Positions 8,670-17,815 of a stretch of DNA of 64,000 bases are shown piece by piece (the first letter of the stretch is position 1; every line of letters begins with the position of its first letter). This DNA is from Roseomonas marmotae (GTDB lineage: Bacteria > Pseudomonadota > Alphaproteobacteria > Acetobacterales > Acetobacteraceae), in the NCBI RefSeq assembly GCF_017654485.1, contig NZ_CP061091.1, positions 2,548,501 through 2,612,500 on the forward strand. Reading direction: 5' to 3'. The position numbers and the translations under genes were made by a program. The notes beneath the pieces were generated by a model. The model did no database searches. It had not been told where the DNA came from and saw only the letters and a list, made by a program, of their open reading frames with translations.

Positions 8670-9883
8670 GCGGGCACCGGAAGGGCCGGGGCCGCCGGCA
8701 GGCGGGAATCGTGTGGCAGGTCCGAAAGACCGAAGAGCCCCGCATGCAGCCGCGTCAGCGCCATGCCCACGGCACCCACCACCGCCGCGCGGCTGCCCAG
8801 GGCACTGGTGTCGATCGGCATGGGAGAGCGCATGTAGCGCGCGGCCAGGGCGCGCACCCGCTCCGCCAGTTCCACCCGCGCGCCGACGCTGCCGCCCAGC
8901 ACGATCCGGGCAGGGTCCAGCAGCGCGCGCACAGCCATCAGTGCCTGCACCAGCAGCCGCGCGGCCTCGTCCATCGTCGCGGCGGCGGCGGCATCGCCTT
9001 CGCCCAGGCAGTCGAAGATGCCGCGCACATCCTGGGCCCCCGTGCCACCGAAGCCCCGATAGCGGCCAAGCAGCGCCTCGCTGCTCAGGGCGGTTTCCAG
9101 TGTGCCATAGCGGTAGCCGCGGCTGTCGAAAGGATCGCCGCCCAGCGGCAGATAGGCGATTTCCCCTGCCGCGCCGCCGGCGCCGCGCAGCAGCTGCCCA
9201 TTGGCGACAATACCCATGCCGACGCCCGTGCCCAGGGCGATGAAGGCGAAATCCCGCACATCCTGGCAGCAGCCCTGCCACTGCTCACCCTTGGCGGCGA
9301 GGTTGACGTCGTTCTCGACGCTGACCGGGCAACCCAGCCGTTCCTCCAGCACGCGCAGGACATCCAGACGGTCGAAGCCCGGAATGTTCGGTGCGATGGT
9401 CACAGCCCCCGTGGCGGGCTCCAGCACGCCGGGGCAACCCAGGGTCGCGCCACGCAAGGCACCCGCCGGCATGTCCGCCTGCGCCGCCACGCGGTCGGTC
9501 AGGGCGCCGATCTGCGTGATGACATGCTCCCCGCCCCGGCGGTCGGTGGGCTCCACCGCTTCCCCCACCACGGTACCTGCCAGGTCGGCCAGCGCCAGGC
9601 GGATCTTGGTGCCGCCGAGGTCGATGCCCGCCACGAAGGCGGCGCGGGTTTCCAGTGTATAGGTCACCGCGCTGCGGCCAAGCGCGCCCTGAGTCTGGCC
9701 ATCGGGACGAATCCAGCCACCGCTTTCCAGCACACGCACTACCTCGGTTGCCGTCTGCTTGGAGAGGCCGGTGAGCCGCGCCAGCTCCGCGCGCGAGACC
9801 GGGCCCTGGCGCAACAGGGTTTCCATGATGGAGCGGACCGAAAGCTGCCGCGCGACCGAGGCTGGCTGAGAAGTCAGGGTCAT
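8666..9883 (-). CDS. ROK-family regulator with HTH and sugar-kinase-like domain
   Basis: A 405-residue protein with an N-terminal winged helix (SRAELARLTGLSKQTATEVV, about residues 25-50) and a C-terminal ROK domain. The domain has the DLGGTKIRLALAD phosphate motif and VENDVNLAA with the catalytic-type Asp. The ROK zinc motif is missing: where other members have GEIGH and a Cys cluster this protein has GEIAY and no cysteines. It probably represses the flanking amino-sugar genes and senses a sugar or sugar phosphate, like NagC/Mlc. Start 9883 (MTLTSQP) precedes the HTH; longer versions reach into the divergent leader. Confidence 0.82.
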   Translation of the reverse strand: MTLTSQPASVARQLSVRSIMETLLRQGPVSRAELARLTGLSKQTATEVVRVLESGGWIRPDGQTQGALGRSAVTYTLETRAAFVAGIDLGGTKIRLALADLAGTVVGEAVEPTDRRGGEHVITQIGALTDRVAAQADMPAGALRGATLGCPGVLEPATGAVTIAPNIPGFDRLDVLRVLEERLGCPVSVENDVNLAAKGEQWQGCCQDVRDFAFIALGTGVGMGIVANGQLLRGAGGAAGEIAYLPLGGDPFDSRGYRYGTLETALSSEALLGRYRGFGGTGAQDVRGIFDCLGEGDAAAAATMDEAARLLVQALMAVRALLDPARIVLGGSVGARVELAERVRALAARYMRSPMPIDTSALGSRAAVVGAVGMALTRLHAGLFGLSDLPHDSRLPAAPALPVPA

Positions 9884-10023
9884 CTTCCCCGGTATTTCGT
9901 CAGGATCGTGGACGAAGCTGTGCTGGAACTCTGATGATGTCAACGAGGACCGTCCGAAGGCACCGCCTGAAAACCCAGAACTCCTCGCATTTCGTCCAGA
10001 TGCTTTACAAACTCGCTCACGCA

Positions 10024-10060
10024 TGCATGACTGCCATGCAGCATCGCTCGGGCGAGCGAT
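10024..10060. promoter_or_regulatory. Two perfect inverted repeats in the divergent amino-sugar control region
   Basis: Between the ROK gene and the binding-protein gene lie a 6-5-6 palindrome (10024-10040) and an 8-2-8 palindrome (10043-10060). The second ends just before the Shine-Dalgarno GGAGGA (10066-10071). They are plausible operators for the ROK regulator, or an RNA hairpin that masks the binding-protein start. Confidence 0.4.
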
Positions 10061-10080
10061 CCCGACGGAGGACCCTCTGG

Positions 10081-11607
10081 ATGCAGCAGCGACGCTCTCT
10101 GGCACTTATGGCCGGGCTGGCCATCACCGCGCTTGTCGCGCAGGCGCCGGGTCCCGCCGCCGCGCAGGGCAGCACGCTGCGCGTCGGCATCCAGGATGAC
10201 CCGGATGCACTCGACCCCGCCACCAGCGGCACCTATGCCGGCCGCTTTGTCTTCGCCGCGCTCTGCGACAAGCTCGTGGATATCGGTCCCGACCTGAGCA
10301 TCGTGCCGCAGCTGGCGCAAAGCTGGGAGGTGGCGCCCGACGGTCGTGGCATCACCTTCACCCTGCGCCAGGGCGTCACCTTCCATGACGGCACGCCCTT
10401 CGATGCCGAGGCAGTGAAGTTCAACATCGAGCGCATGCAGACCATGCCGGACAGCCGCCGCAAGGCGGAGTTGTCGCCGGTCTCGGGTGTGGAGGTGATC
10501 GCGCCGGACAAGGTGCGGCTGGTGCTGAAGGCGCCATTCGCCCCGCTGCTCTCCGTGCTCAGCGACCGCGCGGGCATGATGGTCTCCCCCGCCGCCGCCG
10601 CGAAACCGGATTTCGCGGCCAACCCCGTCTGCGCCGGCCCCTACCGCTTCGCCGAGCGCCGGGCGCGCGACATCATCCGCCTGACCAAGTACCAGGGCCA
10701 TTATGACGCCGCCCGGCATGGCTACGACGCCGTCACCTATGCCTTCATCCCCGACACCACCGTCCGCCTCTCCCGCCTCCGCGCCGGCGACCTGGATGTG
10801 GCGGAGCGCCTGGCGCCGACCGACCTGAAGACGGTTCGGGAGGACAGGAACCTCGGGCTGCACACCGCTTCCGGCCTCGGCGTCTCGCATCTCATGATCA
10901 ATGTCGGCGGCACCGACCGCGCCAGTGCGCCCATCGTCAAGGACGCCCGGCTGCGGAAGGCGCTGGAACTGGCGCTGGACCGCAACGTCATCAACCGCGT
11001 GGCCTTTGGCGGAGAAAACGCGCCCGATAACCAGATGCTGCCGCTGAGCGACCCCTTCCGCTCCACGCAGCACCCCATGCCCGCGCGGGACGTGGCGGCG
11101 GCCAAGGCGCTGCTGGCGCAGGCGGGCGTGACGACGGTGCCGGTGGAACTGACCTTCGAGAATGCGCCGACCGATGCGCGCGTCGCGCAGATCATCCAGT
11201 CCATGGCCAAGGAAGCCGGCTTCGACATCAAGCTGGTGCCGCTGGAGACCACCACGGCCATCCAGCGCTACCTCGCCGGCAACTTCGAGGCCTATATCGG
11301 CAACTGGAGCGGCCGCGGAGACCCGGATGGCACGCTTTACGCCTTCTTCTCCTGCGAGGGCGGGCAGAACGTGAACAAATACTGCAACCGTGCGCTCCAG
11401 GGCGTGCTGGACCAGGCGCGGGCGGAGACGGACACCGCGAAGCGCAAGGCGCTCTATGAGCAGGCAAGCGGCATGTATCTGGCTGACCTGCCGAGCATCC
11501 CGCTCTATCACCCCAACTGGTTCGTCGGCGCGCGGGCGAATGTCACGGGCATCACCGTCTATCCGGACGGGCTGCTGCGCCTGACCGGCGTCGCCCCGGC
11601 GCGCTGA
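10081..11607 (+). CDS. ABC transporter substrate-binding protein (family 5, dipeptide/oligopeptide type)
   Basis: A 508-residue periplasmic protein with a Sec signal ending near AAAQG (start at ATG 10081, preceded by GGAGGA). It has the family 5 hallmarks: DPDALDPATS near the mature N-terminus, LAQSWEVAPDGRGITFTLRQGV, FHDGTPFDAEAVKFNIER, and a C-terminal GRGDPDGTLYAFF region. It delivers substrate to the DppB/DppC-like permeases encoded directly downstream. Family 5 proteins bind peptides but also oligosaccharides; with nagB and a ROK gene nearby an amino sugar or chito-oligosaccharide is plausible, not proven. Confidence 0.88.
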   Translation: MQQRRSLALMAGLAITALVAQAPGPAAAQGSTLRVGIQDDPDALDPATSGTYAGRFVFAALCDKLVDIGPDLSIVPQLAQSWEVAPDGRGITFTLRQGVTFHDGTPFDAEAVKFNIERMQTMPDSRRKAELSPVSGVEVIAPDKVRLVLKAPFAPLLSVLSDRAGMMVSPAAAAKPDFAANPVCAGPYRFAERRARDIIRLTKYQGHYDAARHGYDAVTYAFIPDTTVRLSRLRAGDLDVAERLAPTDLKTVREDRNLGLHTASGLGVSHLMINVGGTDRASAPIVKDARLRKALELALDRNVINRVAFGGENAPDNQMLPLSDPFRSTQHPMPARDVAAAKALLAQAGVTTVPVELTFENAPTDARVAQIIQSMAKEAGFDIKLVPLETTTAIQRYLAGNFEAYIGNWSGRGDPDGTLYAFFSCEGGQNVNKYCNRALQGVLDQARAETDTAKRKALYEQASGMYLADLPSIPLYHPNWFVGARANVTGITVYPDGLLRLTGVAPAR

Positions 11608-11625
11608 CGGCGGCGGCGCGGGGAC

Positions 11626-12567
11626 ATGGGCAGGCTTCTGCTGCGCCGGCTGCTGGCGGCGATCGTGACGCTGCTGGTGGTCTCGGTGCTGGTCTTCGCC
11701 TTGCAGCGCCTGCTGCCGGGCGACCCGGCGGTGGCCCTGGCGGGCGAGGAGCAGAACCCCCAGGTCATCGCCTTCCTCCGAGCCAAGTATCAGTTCGACC
11801 AGCCGCTGCCCGTGCAGTACTGGGCCTGGCTGAAGGCCTTCCTGCAGGGCGACCTCGGCATCTCCGTCCGCACCCAGTTGCCCATCGGGCGCATGGTGCT
11901 GGAGAAGCTGCCCGTCACCTTCGAGCTCGCCTTCCTCTCCATGCTGCTGGCCGTGGCGCTGGGCATTCCGCTGGGCGTGCTGGCGGCGCTGCGCCGGGGT
12001 TCGCTCGCGGATTACCTCGTCAGCGTCGTAGGGCTGGCGGGGCTGTCCATCCCCTCCTTCTGGCTGGGCATCATGCTGATCCTGGCCTTCTCGGTGTCCC
12101 TGGGCCTGCTGCCCTCGGGCGGATATGTGCCTTTCTTCGAGGACCCCGTCGCCAACCTCCGCACCATGGTCATGCCGGCCGTGGTGCTGGGCACCGCCTC
12201 CGCCGCCATCCTGATGCGGCATACCCGCTCCTCCATGCTGACGGTGCTGAAGCAGGATTTCGTCCGCACCGCCCGCGCCAAGGGGCTGCGGGAGCGGATC
12301 GTGGTGGTGCGCCACGCGCTGCGGAACGGGCTGATCCCGGTGGTGACGCTGGGCACGCTGCAATTCGGCCAGCTCCTCTCCGGTGCCGTGCTGACCGAGC
12401 AGGTCTTCGGCATCCCCGGCTTCGGCAAGATGATCGTCGATGGCGTCTTCTCGCGCGACTATGCCGTGGTGCAGGCGGTGGTGATGTGCTCCGCCGCCTT
12501 CTTCCTGCTGATGACGCTGCTGGCGGATCTTCTCTACATGGCCCTGAACCCGAGGCTGCGCGCATGA
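11626..12567 (+). CDS. ABC transporter permease, DppB-like
   Basis: A 313-residue inner-membrane permease with an N-terminal LLRRLLAAIVTLLVVSVLVF helix, the typical LLPGDPA periplasmic motif, and the cytoplasmic EAA-type loop (RTARAKGLRERIVVVRHALRN, here cited by its core ARAKGL). It starts 18 bases after the binding-protein gene and overlaps the next permease gene by 4 bases. It forms the translocation pore with the DppC-like partner. Confidence 0.9.
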   Translation: MGRLLLRRLLAAIVTLLVVSVLVFALQRLLPGDPAVALAGEEQNPQVIAFLRAKYQFDQPLPVQYWAWLKAFLQGDLGISVRTQLPIGRMVLEKLPVTFELAFLSMLLAVALGIPLGVLAALRRGSLADYLVSVVGLAGLSIPSFWLGIMLILAFSVSLGLLPSGGYVPFFEDPVANLRTMVMPAVVLGTASAAILMRHTRSSMLTVLKQDFVRTARAKGLRERIVVVRHALRNGLIPVVTLGTLQFGQLLSGAVLTEQVFGIPGFGKMIVDGVFSRDYAVVQAVVMCSAAFFLLMTLLADLLYMALNPRLRA

Positions 12568-13430
12568 GCGATATCGCGAGCCTGGAAGAAGCGGCGCCAC
12601 CCCCGCCGCGCACCGGCTGGCGGCGCCTGCTGCGGGAGCCCGCGGCCATCGGCGGCGGGCTGATCGTGCTGGCCTTCGTGCTGCTGGCCCTGCTGGCGCC
12701 GCTGATCGCGCCCTACGACCCCAACGCCTCGGACTGGATGGCGGTGCGGGAGGCACCCAGCGCCGCGCATCTCTTCGGCACCGACGACCTCGGGCGCGAC
12801 GTGCTCTCCCGCGTCATCTACGGCGCGCGGGCCTCGCTGGCGGCGGGGCTGATCTCGGTCGTCATCGCGCTGCTGCTGGGGGTGCCGCTGGGCGTGCTGG
12901 CCGGCTATTTCGGCGGCTTCACGGATATGGCCATCTCCCAGGTCACGGATGCGCTGCTGGCCTGTCCCTTCCTGGTGCTGGCCATCGCGCTGGCGGCCTT
13001 CCTCGGCGCCTCGCTGGAGAATGCCATGATCGCCATCGGCATCTCCGCCATGCCCATCTTCATCCGCCTGGCGCGCGGGCAGACGCTGTCGGTGCGCGCC
13101 GAGGACTATGTCAGCGCCTCCATCTCCCAGGGCCTGGGCCATGGCAGCATCCTGGTCTTCCACATCCTGCCGAACATCCTGCCGCCCATCATCGTCCAGG
13201 CGACGCTGACCACCGCCATTGCTGTGCTCGCCGAGGCCAGCCTGGCCTTCCTCGGCCTGGGCCAGCCACCGCCCGACCCCTCCTGGGGCTCCATGCTGGA
13301 TTCGGCGCGGCAGTTCCTGGTGGACGCGCCCTGGATGGCCGTCTGGCCCGGCCTCGCCATCGTGGTGGTGGTGATCGGCTTCAACCTGCTGGGTGATGCG
13401 CTGAACGATCTTCTGAACCCCCGCGACTGA
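12564..13430 (+). CDS. ABC transporter permease, DppC-like
   Basis: A 288-residue permease with an N-terminal cytoplasmic segment, the family DLGRDVLSRVIYGAR motif after the first helix, and an EAA loop near residues 185-205. The ATG at 12564 overlaps the TGA of the preceding permease gene (ATGA). With the DppB-like protein, the binding protein upstream and the fused ATPase on the opposite strand, it completes one importer. Confidence 0.9.
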   Translation: MSDIASLEEAAPPPPRTGWRRLLREPAAIGGGLIVLAFVLLALLAPLIAPYDPNASDWMAVREAPSAAHLFGTDDLGRDVLSRVIYGARASLAAGLISVVIALLLGVPLGVLAGYFGGFTDMAISQVTDALLACPFLVLAIALAAFLGASLENAMIAIGISAMPIFIRLARGQTLSVRAEDYVSASISQGLGHGSILVFHILPNILPPIIVQATLTTAIAVLAEASLAFLGLGQPPPDPSWGSMLDSARQFLVDAPWMAVWPGLAIVVVVIGFNLLGDALNDLLNPRD

Positions 13431-13453
13431 CGCGGCACGATGCAAGGAGTCCG

Positions 13454-14695
13454 ATGATGACGCAGAGCGTGCTTCCCCTCCTCCGCATCGGCTTCGTCGG
13501 CTCCGGCTTCATCGCCCATTTCCACCTGCAGGCGCTGGTGGGCGTACGCAATGTCGCCGTCACCGGCGTCTTCAGTCCGCGCGCCGAGCGGCGGGAGGCT
13601 TTCGCCGCCCGTGCGCGGGAGATGGAGCTGGGCGATTGCGCTGCCTTCTCCTCGCTGGAGGCCATGCTGGAATCCGGCGCGGTGGATGCGGTCTGGATCG
13701 CCGCGCCCAACAACACGCGGCTGGAAACGATGCGCGCCATCCACGCCGCCGTCACCTCCGGCCGCTCCGGCCTGCGCGCCGTGGCCTGCGAGAAGCCGCT
13801 GGCCCGCACGCTGGCCGAGGCGCGGGAGATGCTGCGGCTGGCCGAGGATGCCGGGCTGCTGCATGGCTATCTGGAAAACCAGCTTTTCTCGACCGCCGTG
13901 CTGCGCGGCAAGGACATCATCTGGCGCCGCGCCGTGCCCGGCACCGGCCGCCCCTATATCGCCCGCGCCGCCGAGGAGCATTCCGGCCCGCATGAGCCCT
14001 GGTTCTGGCAGGGCGAGAAGCAGGGCGGCGGCGTGCTCTCGGACATGATGTGCCACAGCGTGGAGGTCGCGCGCTTCCTGCTGACCGCGCCCGACGAGCC
14101 ACGTGATGCGCTGAAGCTGGTCTCGGCCAATGCCAGCCTGGCCACCGTGAAGTGGCGCCGCCCCGCCTATGCCGAGGATCTGAAGCGCCGCATGGGCGCC
14201 GAGGTGGATTACACCCGCCGCCCCGCCGAGGACTTCGCCCATGGGGTGCTGACGCTGGAGGACCCTGACGGCAACCCCGTGGTGATCGACGCCACGACAT
14301 CCTGGGCCTATGTCGGTGCTGGCCTGCGGATCACGCTGGAACTGCTGGGGCCGGAATACGCGCTGGAATTCTCATCGCTGAATACGGGGCTGAAGGTCTT
14401 CCTCTCCCGCGCTGTGCAAGGTTCCGCCGGCGAGGATCTGGTCGAGAAGCAGAATGCCGAGCAGGGGCTGATGCCCGTGCTGGAGGACGAGGCCGGTGTC
14501 TATGGCTACACGCTGGAGAACCACCACTTCGTCGAGGCCTTCCGCCGTGGCGCCATGCCGGCCGAAACCTTCCATGACGGCGTGGCCGTCGTGCAGATGC
14601 TGATGGCGCTCTACCGCTCGGCCGAGCTGGGCCGTGTGGTGCAGATCGCCACCGAGGATCTGGAGAACTACGTCCCGCCCGTCGCCCGGGGCTGA
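13454..14695 (+). CDS. Gfo/Idh/MocA-family oxidoreductase
   Basis: A 413-residue NAD(P)-dependent sugar-type dehydrogenase. The Rossmann domain opens with GFVGSGFIAHFHL, followed by WIAAPNNTR and the CEKPLA motif whose Lys acts in catalysis. The C-terminal domain (from about 130) is the Gfo/Idh alpha-beta fold. AAGGAGT lies 6 bases before the ATG. It is the last gene of the importer operon, 23 bases after the permease, and so probably oxidises or epimerises the imported sugar before it reaches NagB. Substrate cannot be read from sequence. Confidence 0.85.
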   Translation: MMTQSVLPLLRIGFVGSGFIAHFHLQALVGVRNVAVTGVFSPRAERREAFAARAREMELGDCAAFSSLEAMLESGAVDAVWIAAPNNTRLETMRAIHAAVTSGRSGLRAVACEKPLARTLAEAREMLRLAEDAGLLHGYLENQLFSTAVLRGKDIIWRRAVPGTGRPYIARAAEEHSGPHEPWFWQGEKQGGGVLSDMMCHSVEVARFLLTAPDEPRDALKLVSANASLATVKWRRPAYAEDLKRRMGAEVDYTRRPAEDFAHGVLTLEDPDGNPVVIDATTSWAYVGAGLRITLELLGPEYALEFSSLNTGLKVFLSRAVQGSAGEDLVEKQNAEQGLMPVLEDEAGVYGYTLENHHFVEAFRRGAMPAETFHDGVAVVQMLMALYRSAELGRVVQIATEDLENYVPPVARG

Positions 14696-14713
14696 ACCCG
14701 GGCGGCATCGCTA

Positions 14714-15866
14714 GTATCCTGATCGCGAAATTCCTACGATCATGCAGGTAATCGTAGGGAGAGCCGCGATGGGCAAACCGGCGGTGACGATTAGGCTGAG
14801 TGAGGCCGAACGTCGGGAACTGGAATCCCTGGCTCGGGCTCACAAGACCGGACAGGCGATGGCGCGCCGGGCCCGCATTGTGTTGGCCGCCGCCGCGGGT
14901 CTGGAGAACAAGGCGATCAGCGCTGAGGTCGGCGCGGACGCCAACACGGTTTCAAAGTGGCGTCGGCGCTTCGCCGTGCATCGCCTGGACGGGTTGCTCG
15001 ATGAGCCCAGACCAGGCACGCCGCGCACGATCGGCGATGACGCGATCGCCGATACCATCCGGCTGACGCTGGAAACAACGCCGCCAGGTGCGACGCATTG
15101 GTCGCTGCGCTCCATGGCCCGGACCGTCGGGTATGCGCCATCGACCATCCACCGCATCTGGCGGGCCTTCGGGCTGCAGCCGCACCGGAGCGAGACCTTC
15201 AAGCTCTCCAATGACCCGCTCTTTGTCGAGAAGGTGCGCGACATCGTCGGGCTCTACCTGGCACCGCCGGACCGCGCGCTGGTGCTGTGCGTGGATGAGA
15301 AGTCCCAGATCCAGGCGCTCGACCGCACCCAGCCCCTGCTGCCGATGCGTCCCGGCCAGGCGGAGCGGCGCACGCACGACTATACCCGCCACGGCACTAC
15401 CTCGCTGTTCGCAGCGCTCGACATCGCGACCGGGACAGTGATCGGCCACTGCTACCCTAAGCACCGCTCCACCGAGTTCCGGAAGTTCCTGGATCAGGTG
15501 GAGAAAGCCGTGCCCCAGGATCTCGACGTCCATCTCGTGATGGACAACTACGCCACCCACAAGACCAAGCCGATCCGCGACTGGCTGCTCAAGCGCCCGC
15601 GCTGGCATGTCCATTTCACGCCCACCGGCGCCTCCTGGATCAACCAGGTCGAACGCTTCTTCGCCCTCATCACCGACAAGCAGATCCGGCGCGGCATCCA
15701 TCGTTCCACCCAGGCGCTCGAGCGCGACATCCGTGCCTTCATCGAAGCCCATAACGTCGATCCCAGACCGTTCCGCTGGACCAAGTCCGCCGACGACATC
15801 CTCGGTGCCATACAGCGCTTCTGCCAGCGCACCCAGCAGATCGGAGGAACTACAGAATCAGGACAC
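14714..15866 (+). mobile_element. IS630-family insertion sequence, complete
   Basis: The 1153-base element is flanked by a TA dinucleotide on both sides (14712-14713 and 15867-15868), the target duplication expected for IS630/Tc1. Imperfect terminal inverted repeats start GTATCCTGAT at the left and GTGTCCTGAT at the right (reverse strand). One transposase gene fills it. Joining the flanks restores the stop codon of the acetyltransferase gene, so the insertion hit that stop codon without changing the protein. Confidence 0.88.
14733..14758 (+). promoter_or_regulatory. Inverted repeat just upstream of the transposase start
   Basis: An 8-bp perfect repeat (14733-14740 with 14751-14758) with a 10-base spacer ends next to the GGGAGA Shine-Dalgarno of the transposase. 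It could limit translation of transcripts that read in from outside, a known strategy of insertion sequences; here it is inference. Confidence 0.4.
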
Positions 15867-15869
15867 TAG
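14769..15869 (+). CDS. IS630-family transposase
   Basis: A 366-residue transposase. It has an N-terminal HTH region ([20 protein letters not shown]), a winged-helix segment and a DDE domain with CVDEKSQ (first Asp), [10 protein letters not shown] (second Asp) and NQVERFF (Glu). The ATG at 14769 follows GGGAGAGCCGCG. The TAG stop is made from the duplicated TA plus the first flanking G, so the gene end depends on the target site. The frame is intact and the element may still be active. Confidence 0.92.
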   Translation: MGKPAVTIRLSEAERRELESLARAHKTGQAMARRARIVLAAAAGLENKAISAEVGADANTVSKWRRRFAVHRLDGLLDEPRPGTPRTIGDDAIADTIRLTLETTPPGATHWSLRSMARTVGYAPSTIHRIWRAFGLQPHRSETFKLSNDPLFVEKVRDIVGLYLAPPDRALVLCVDEKSQIQALDRTQPLLPMRPGQAERRTHDYTRHGTTSLFAALDIATGTVIGHCYPKHRSTEFRKFLDQVEKAVPQDLDVHLVMDNYATHKTKPIRDWLLKRPRWHVHFTPTGASWINQVERFFALITDKQIRRGIHRSTQALERDIRAFIEAHNVDPRPFRWTKSADDILGAIQRFCQRTQQIGGTTESGH

Positions 15870-16318
15870 AGAGTGATCTCGTAGCGCAGATGGTCGGTGC
15901 GCGTAGCGATCCGGTCATAGGCGGCGCGGGCCTGATGATTGTCGGTCTTGGTGTGCCAGTAGATCCGCAGCCAGTTCTCCCGGCGGCCGATCGCGGCAAG
16001 TTCCTGGATCAGCCGCGTGCCGACGCCCATCCTGCGGGCCTCGGGATGCACGAAAAGGTCCTCGAGGTAGCAGACGGTCTGCGTGCTCCAGGTATTGGGA
16101 TGGCAGACATAGTTGCAGAAGCCGACGGCCTTGCCGGACGCGTCGCGGGCCAGCAGGCAGTGGACCGGCTCCTGCGGCGCGAGGATGCGCCGCCAGGTGG
16201 TGTCCGTGACGTTCTGCGGCAATACGGCGCCGCCAAAGGCGCAGTACTGCGCCCATAGCTCCAGCCAATCCGCGCGGTCATCCTGCGATGCCGGCCCGAT
16301 CCTGACCTCTTCGCTCAT
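15866..16318 (-). CDS. GNAT-family N-acetyltransferase
   Basis: A 150-residue protein of the Gcn5-related acetyltransferase fold. The acetyl-CoA site is visible as [22 protein letters not shown] (core RRMGVGTR), followed by [18 protein letters not shown], the usual C-terminal helix. The start at 16318 (MSEEVRIGP) fits the family better than a longer form. Its stop codon is formed at the TA duplicated by the IS630 element and still reads TAG. The acetyl acceptor is unknown. It is divergent from the amidase gene. Confidence 0.85.
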   Translation of the reverse strand: MSEEVRIGPASQDDRADWLELWAQYCAFGGAVLPQNVTDTTWRRILAPQEPVHCLLARDASGKAVGFCNYVCHPNTWSTQTVCYLEDLFVHPEARRMGVGTRLIQELAAIGRRENWLRIYWHTKTDNHQARAAYDRIATRTDHLRYEITL

Positions 16319-16444
16319 CCGACAAGCCCCCGCTGAAGCGATCCACACGCCAGCTTAACCCCGACCCAGCAAAAGACCGAGCGGGCGGCCTGCCTGCTGA
16401 ACAGGACACTGGACCTCCGGCCGCGCCACACGCAGCATCGCGGC

Positions 16445-17719
16445 ATGAGCACGAATCCCGCCGACCTCTCCGCCACCGAGGCCGCACGGCGTATCGACGC
16501 CGGCAGCCTCCGCCCCGAAACCCTGCTGGAAGCCTGCCTGGACCGCATCGCGGAACGGGAGCCGGTGGTGCGGGCCTTCGTGCATTTCGATCCTGCCCTG
16601 GCCCGCGCCGCCGCCTCCCGCCCCCTCGCCGGCATTCTGGCCGGCCTGCCGGTGGGGGTGAAGGATGTGCTGGATACGGCGGACCAGCCCTCGCAATACG
16701 GCTCGCCGATCTGGCAGGGGCACCAACCGCGCGCCGACTCCTATGCCGTCGCGGCCACGCGGCGGGCCGGCGGCATCATCATGGGCAAGACGGTGACGAC
16801 GGAATTCGCCACCCGCCATCCCGGCCCGACCACCAACCCGCATAACCCCTCGCGCACGCCGGGCGGCTCCTCCTCCGGCTCGGCGGCGGGGGTGGCGGCG
16901 GGCTTCTTCCCGCTGGCGCTCGGCACGCAGACCGGCGGTTCCGTGCTGCGGCCGGCGGCCTTCTGCGGCGTCACCGGCTTCAAGCCCAGCTTCGGCCTGA
17001 TCCACCGTGCCGGCATGAAGGTGATGAGTGAAAGCCTCGATACCATCGGTGTCTTCGGCCGCGGCGTGGGGGATTGCGCGCTCTATGCCCAGGCGCTGAC
17101 GGGCCAGGACCTGGGCGACCCGCAGCGCGCCACCGGCGCCGCGCCACGCCTCGCCGTCTGCATCGGCCCCGCCGGGGATGCCCTGCCTGCCGCCACCCGC
17201 AGGTTGCTGGAGGATGTGGCGGATGCCGCCAGCCGGGCCGGGGCGCGCGTCACGCGGCTGGAACTGCCGCCCGGCGTCATGGCGGGGTTCGAGGCGCATC
17301 CCGTGGTGATGAACGCCGAGACGCTGCAGGCCCTGGCCTGGGAACGCATGACGCATCCCCGGCAGATCTCCGCCGTGCTGACCCAGAATCTGGACTGGGC
17401 GGCCGGCGTGCCCGCCCCTGCCCTGGCCAAGGCTCGCGCGGCCTTCGCCAGCGCCCGCGCCGCCTTCAAGGACTTCATGGCCGGATACGACGCCATCCTC
17501 ACCCCCGCCGCGCTGGACGAGGCGCCCGAGGGGATCGGCTGGACCGGTGACGCCATCTGCAACGCGCTCTGGACCGCGCTGCACGCCCCCTGCATCAGCA
17601 TTCCCGCTGGCCGGGGCGCGGCGGGAATGCCGGTGGGGGTGCAGCTTGTGGCCCCTTATGGCGAGGACCGCACCCTGCTCGGCTGGGCCGGGTGGCTGGA
17701 GGGCGTGCTGGGCCGCTAG
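16445..17719 (+). CDS. Amidase (amidase-signature family)
   Basis: A 424-residue cytosolic hydrolase with the Ser-cis-Ser-Lys triad: K73 in PVGVKDV, the cis-Ser in GGSSSGS (about 143-144) and the nucleophile S166 in TGGSVLRPA. The usual Asp before TGGS is Gln here. It lacks the features of GatA and stands alone, so a role in carbon-amide catabolism is more likely than tRNA amidation. It is divergent from the acetyltransferase and ends at a strong hairpin. Confidence 0.85.
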   Translation: MSTNPADLSATEAARRIDAGSLRPETLLEACLDRIAEREPVVRAFVHFDPALARAAASRPLAGILAGLPVGVKDVLDTADQPSQYGSPIWQGHQPRADSYAVAATRRAGGIIMGKTVTTEFATRHPGPTTNPHNPSRTPGGSSSGSAAGVAAGFFPLALGTQTGGSVLRPAAFCGVTGFKPSFGLIHRAGMKVMSESLDTIGVFGRGVGDCALYAQALTGQDLGDPQRATGAAPRLAVCIGPAGDALPAATRRLLEDVADAASRAGARVTRLELPPGVMAGFEAHPVVMNAETLQALAWERMTHPRQISAVLTQNLDWAAGVPAPALAKARAAFASARAAFKDFMAGYDAILTPAALDEAPEGIGWTGDAICNALWTALHAPCISIPAGRGAAGMPVGVQLVAPYGEDRTLLGWAGWLEGVLGR

Positions 17720-17783
17720 GCCATGCTGCATGCTCCCCAGGCGACCGGGCGGGGCCGCCTATCCTCGTGGCGTAAGGGTGTGG

Positions 17784-17807
17784 GGGCGGGGCCCGGTTGC
17801 CCCGCCC
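17784..17807. terminator. GC-rich hairpin between convergent genes
   Basis: A 9-bp perfect stem (17784-17792 with 17799-17807) with a 6-base loop lies between the amidase end and the end of the minus-strand small-protein gene. It could stop transcription in both directions. Confidence 0.6.
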
Positions 17808-17815
17808 GCCAGTCT

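Noticed and set aside
9940..12756. A 938-codon minus-strand open frame
   Set aside because: Antisense to the binding protein and permease genes, which have clear family motifs. Composition is typical of a GC-rich shadow frame.
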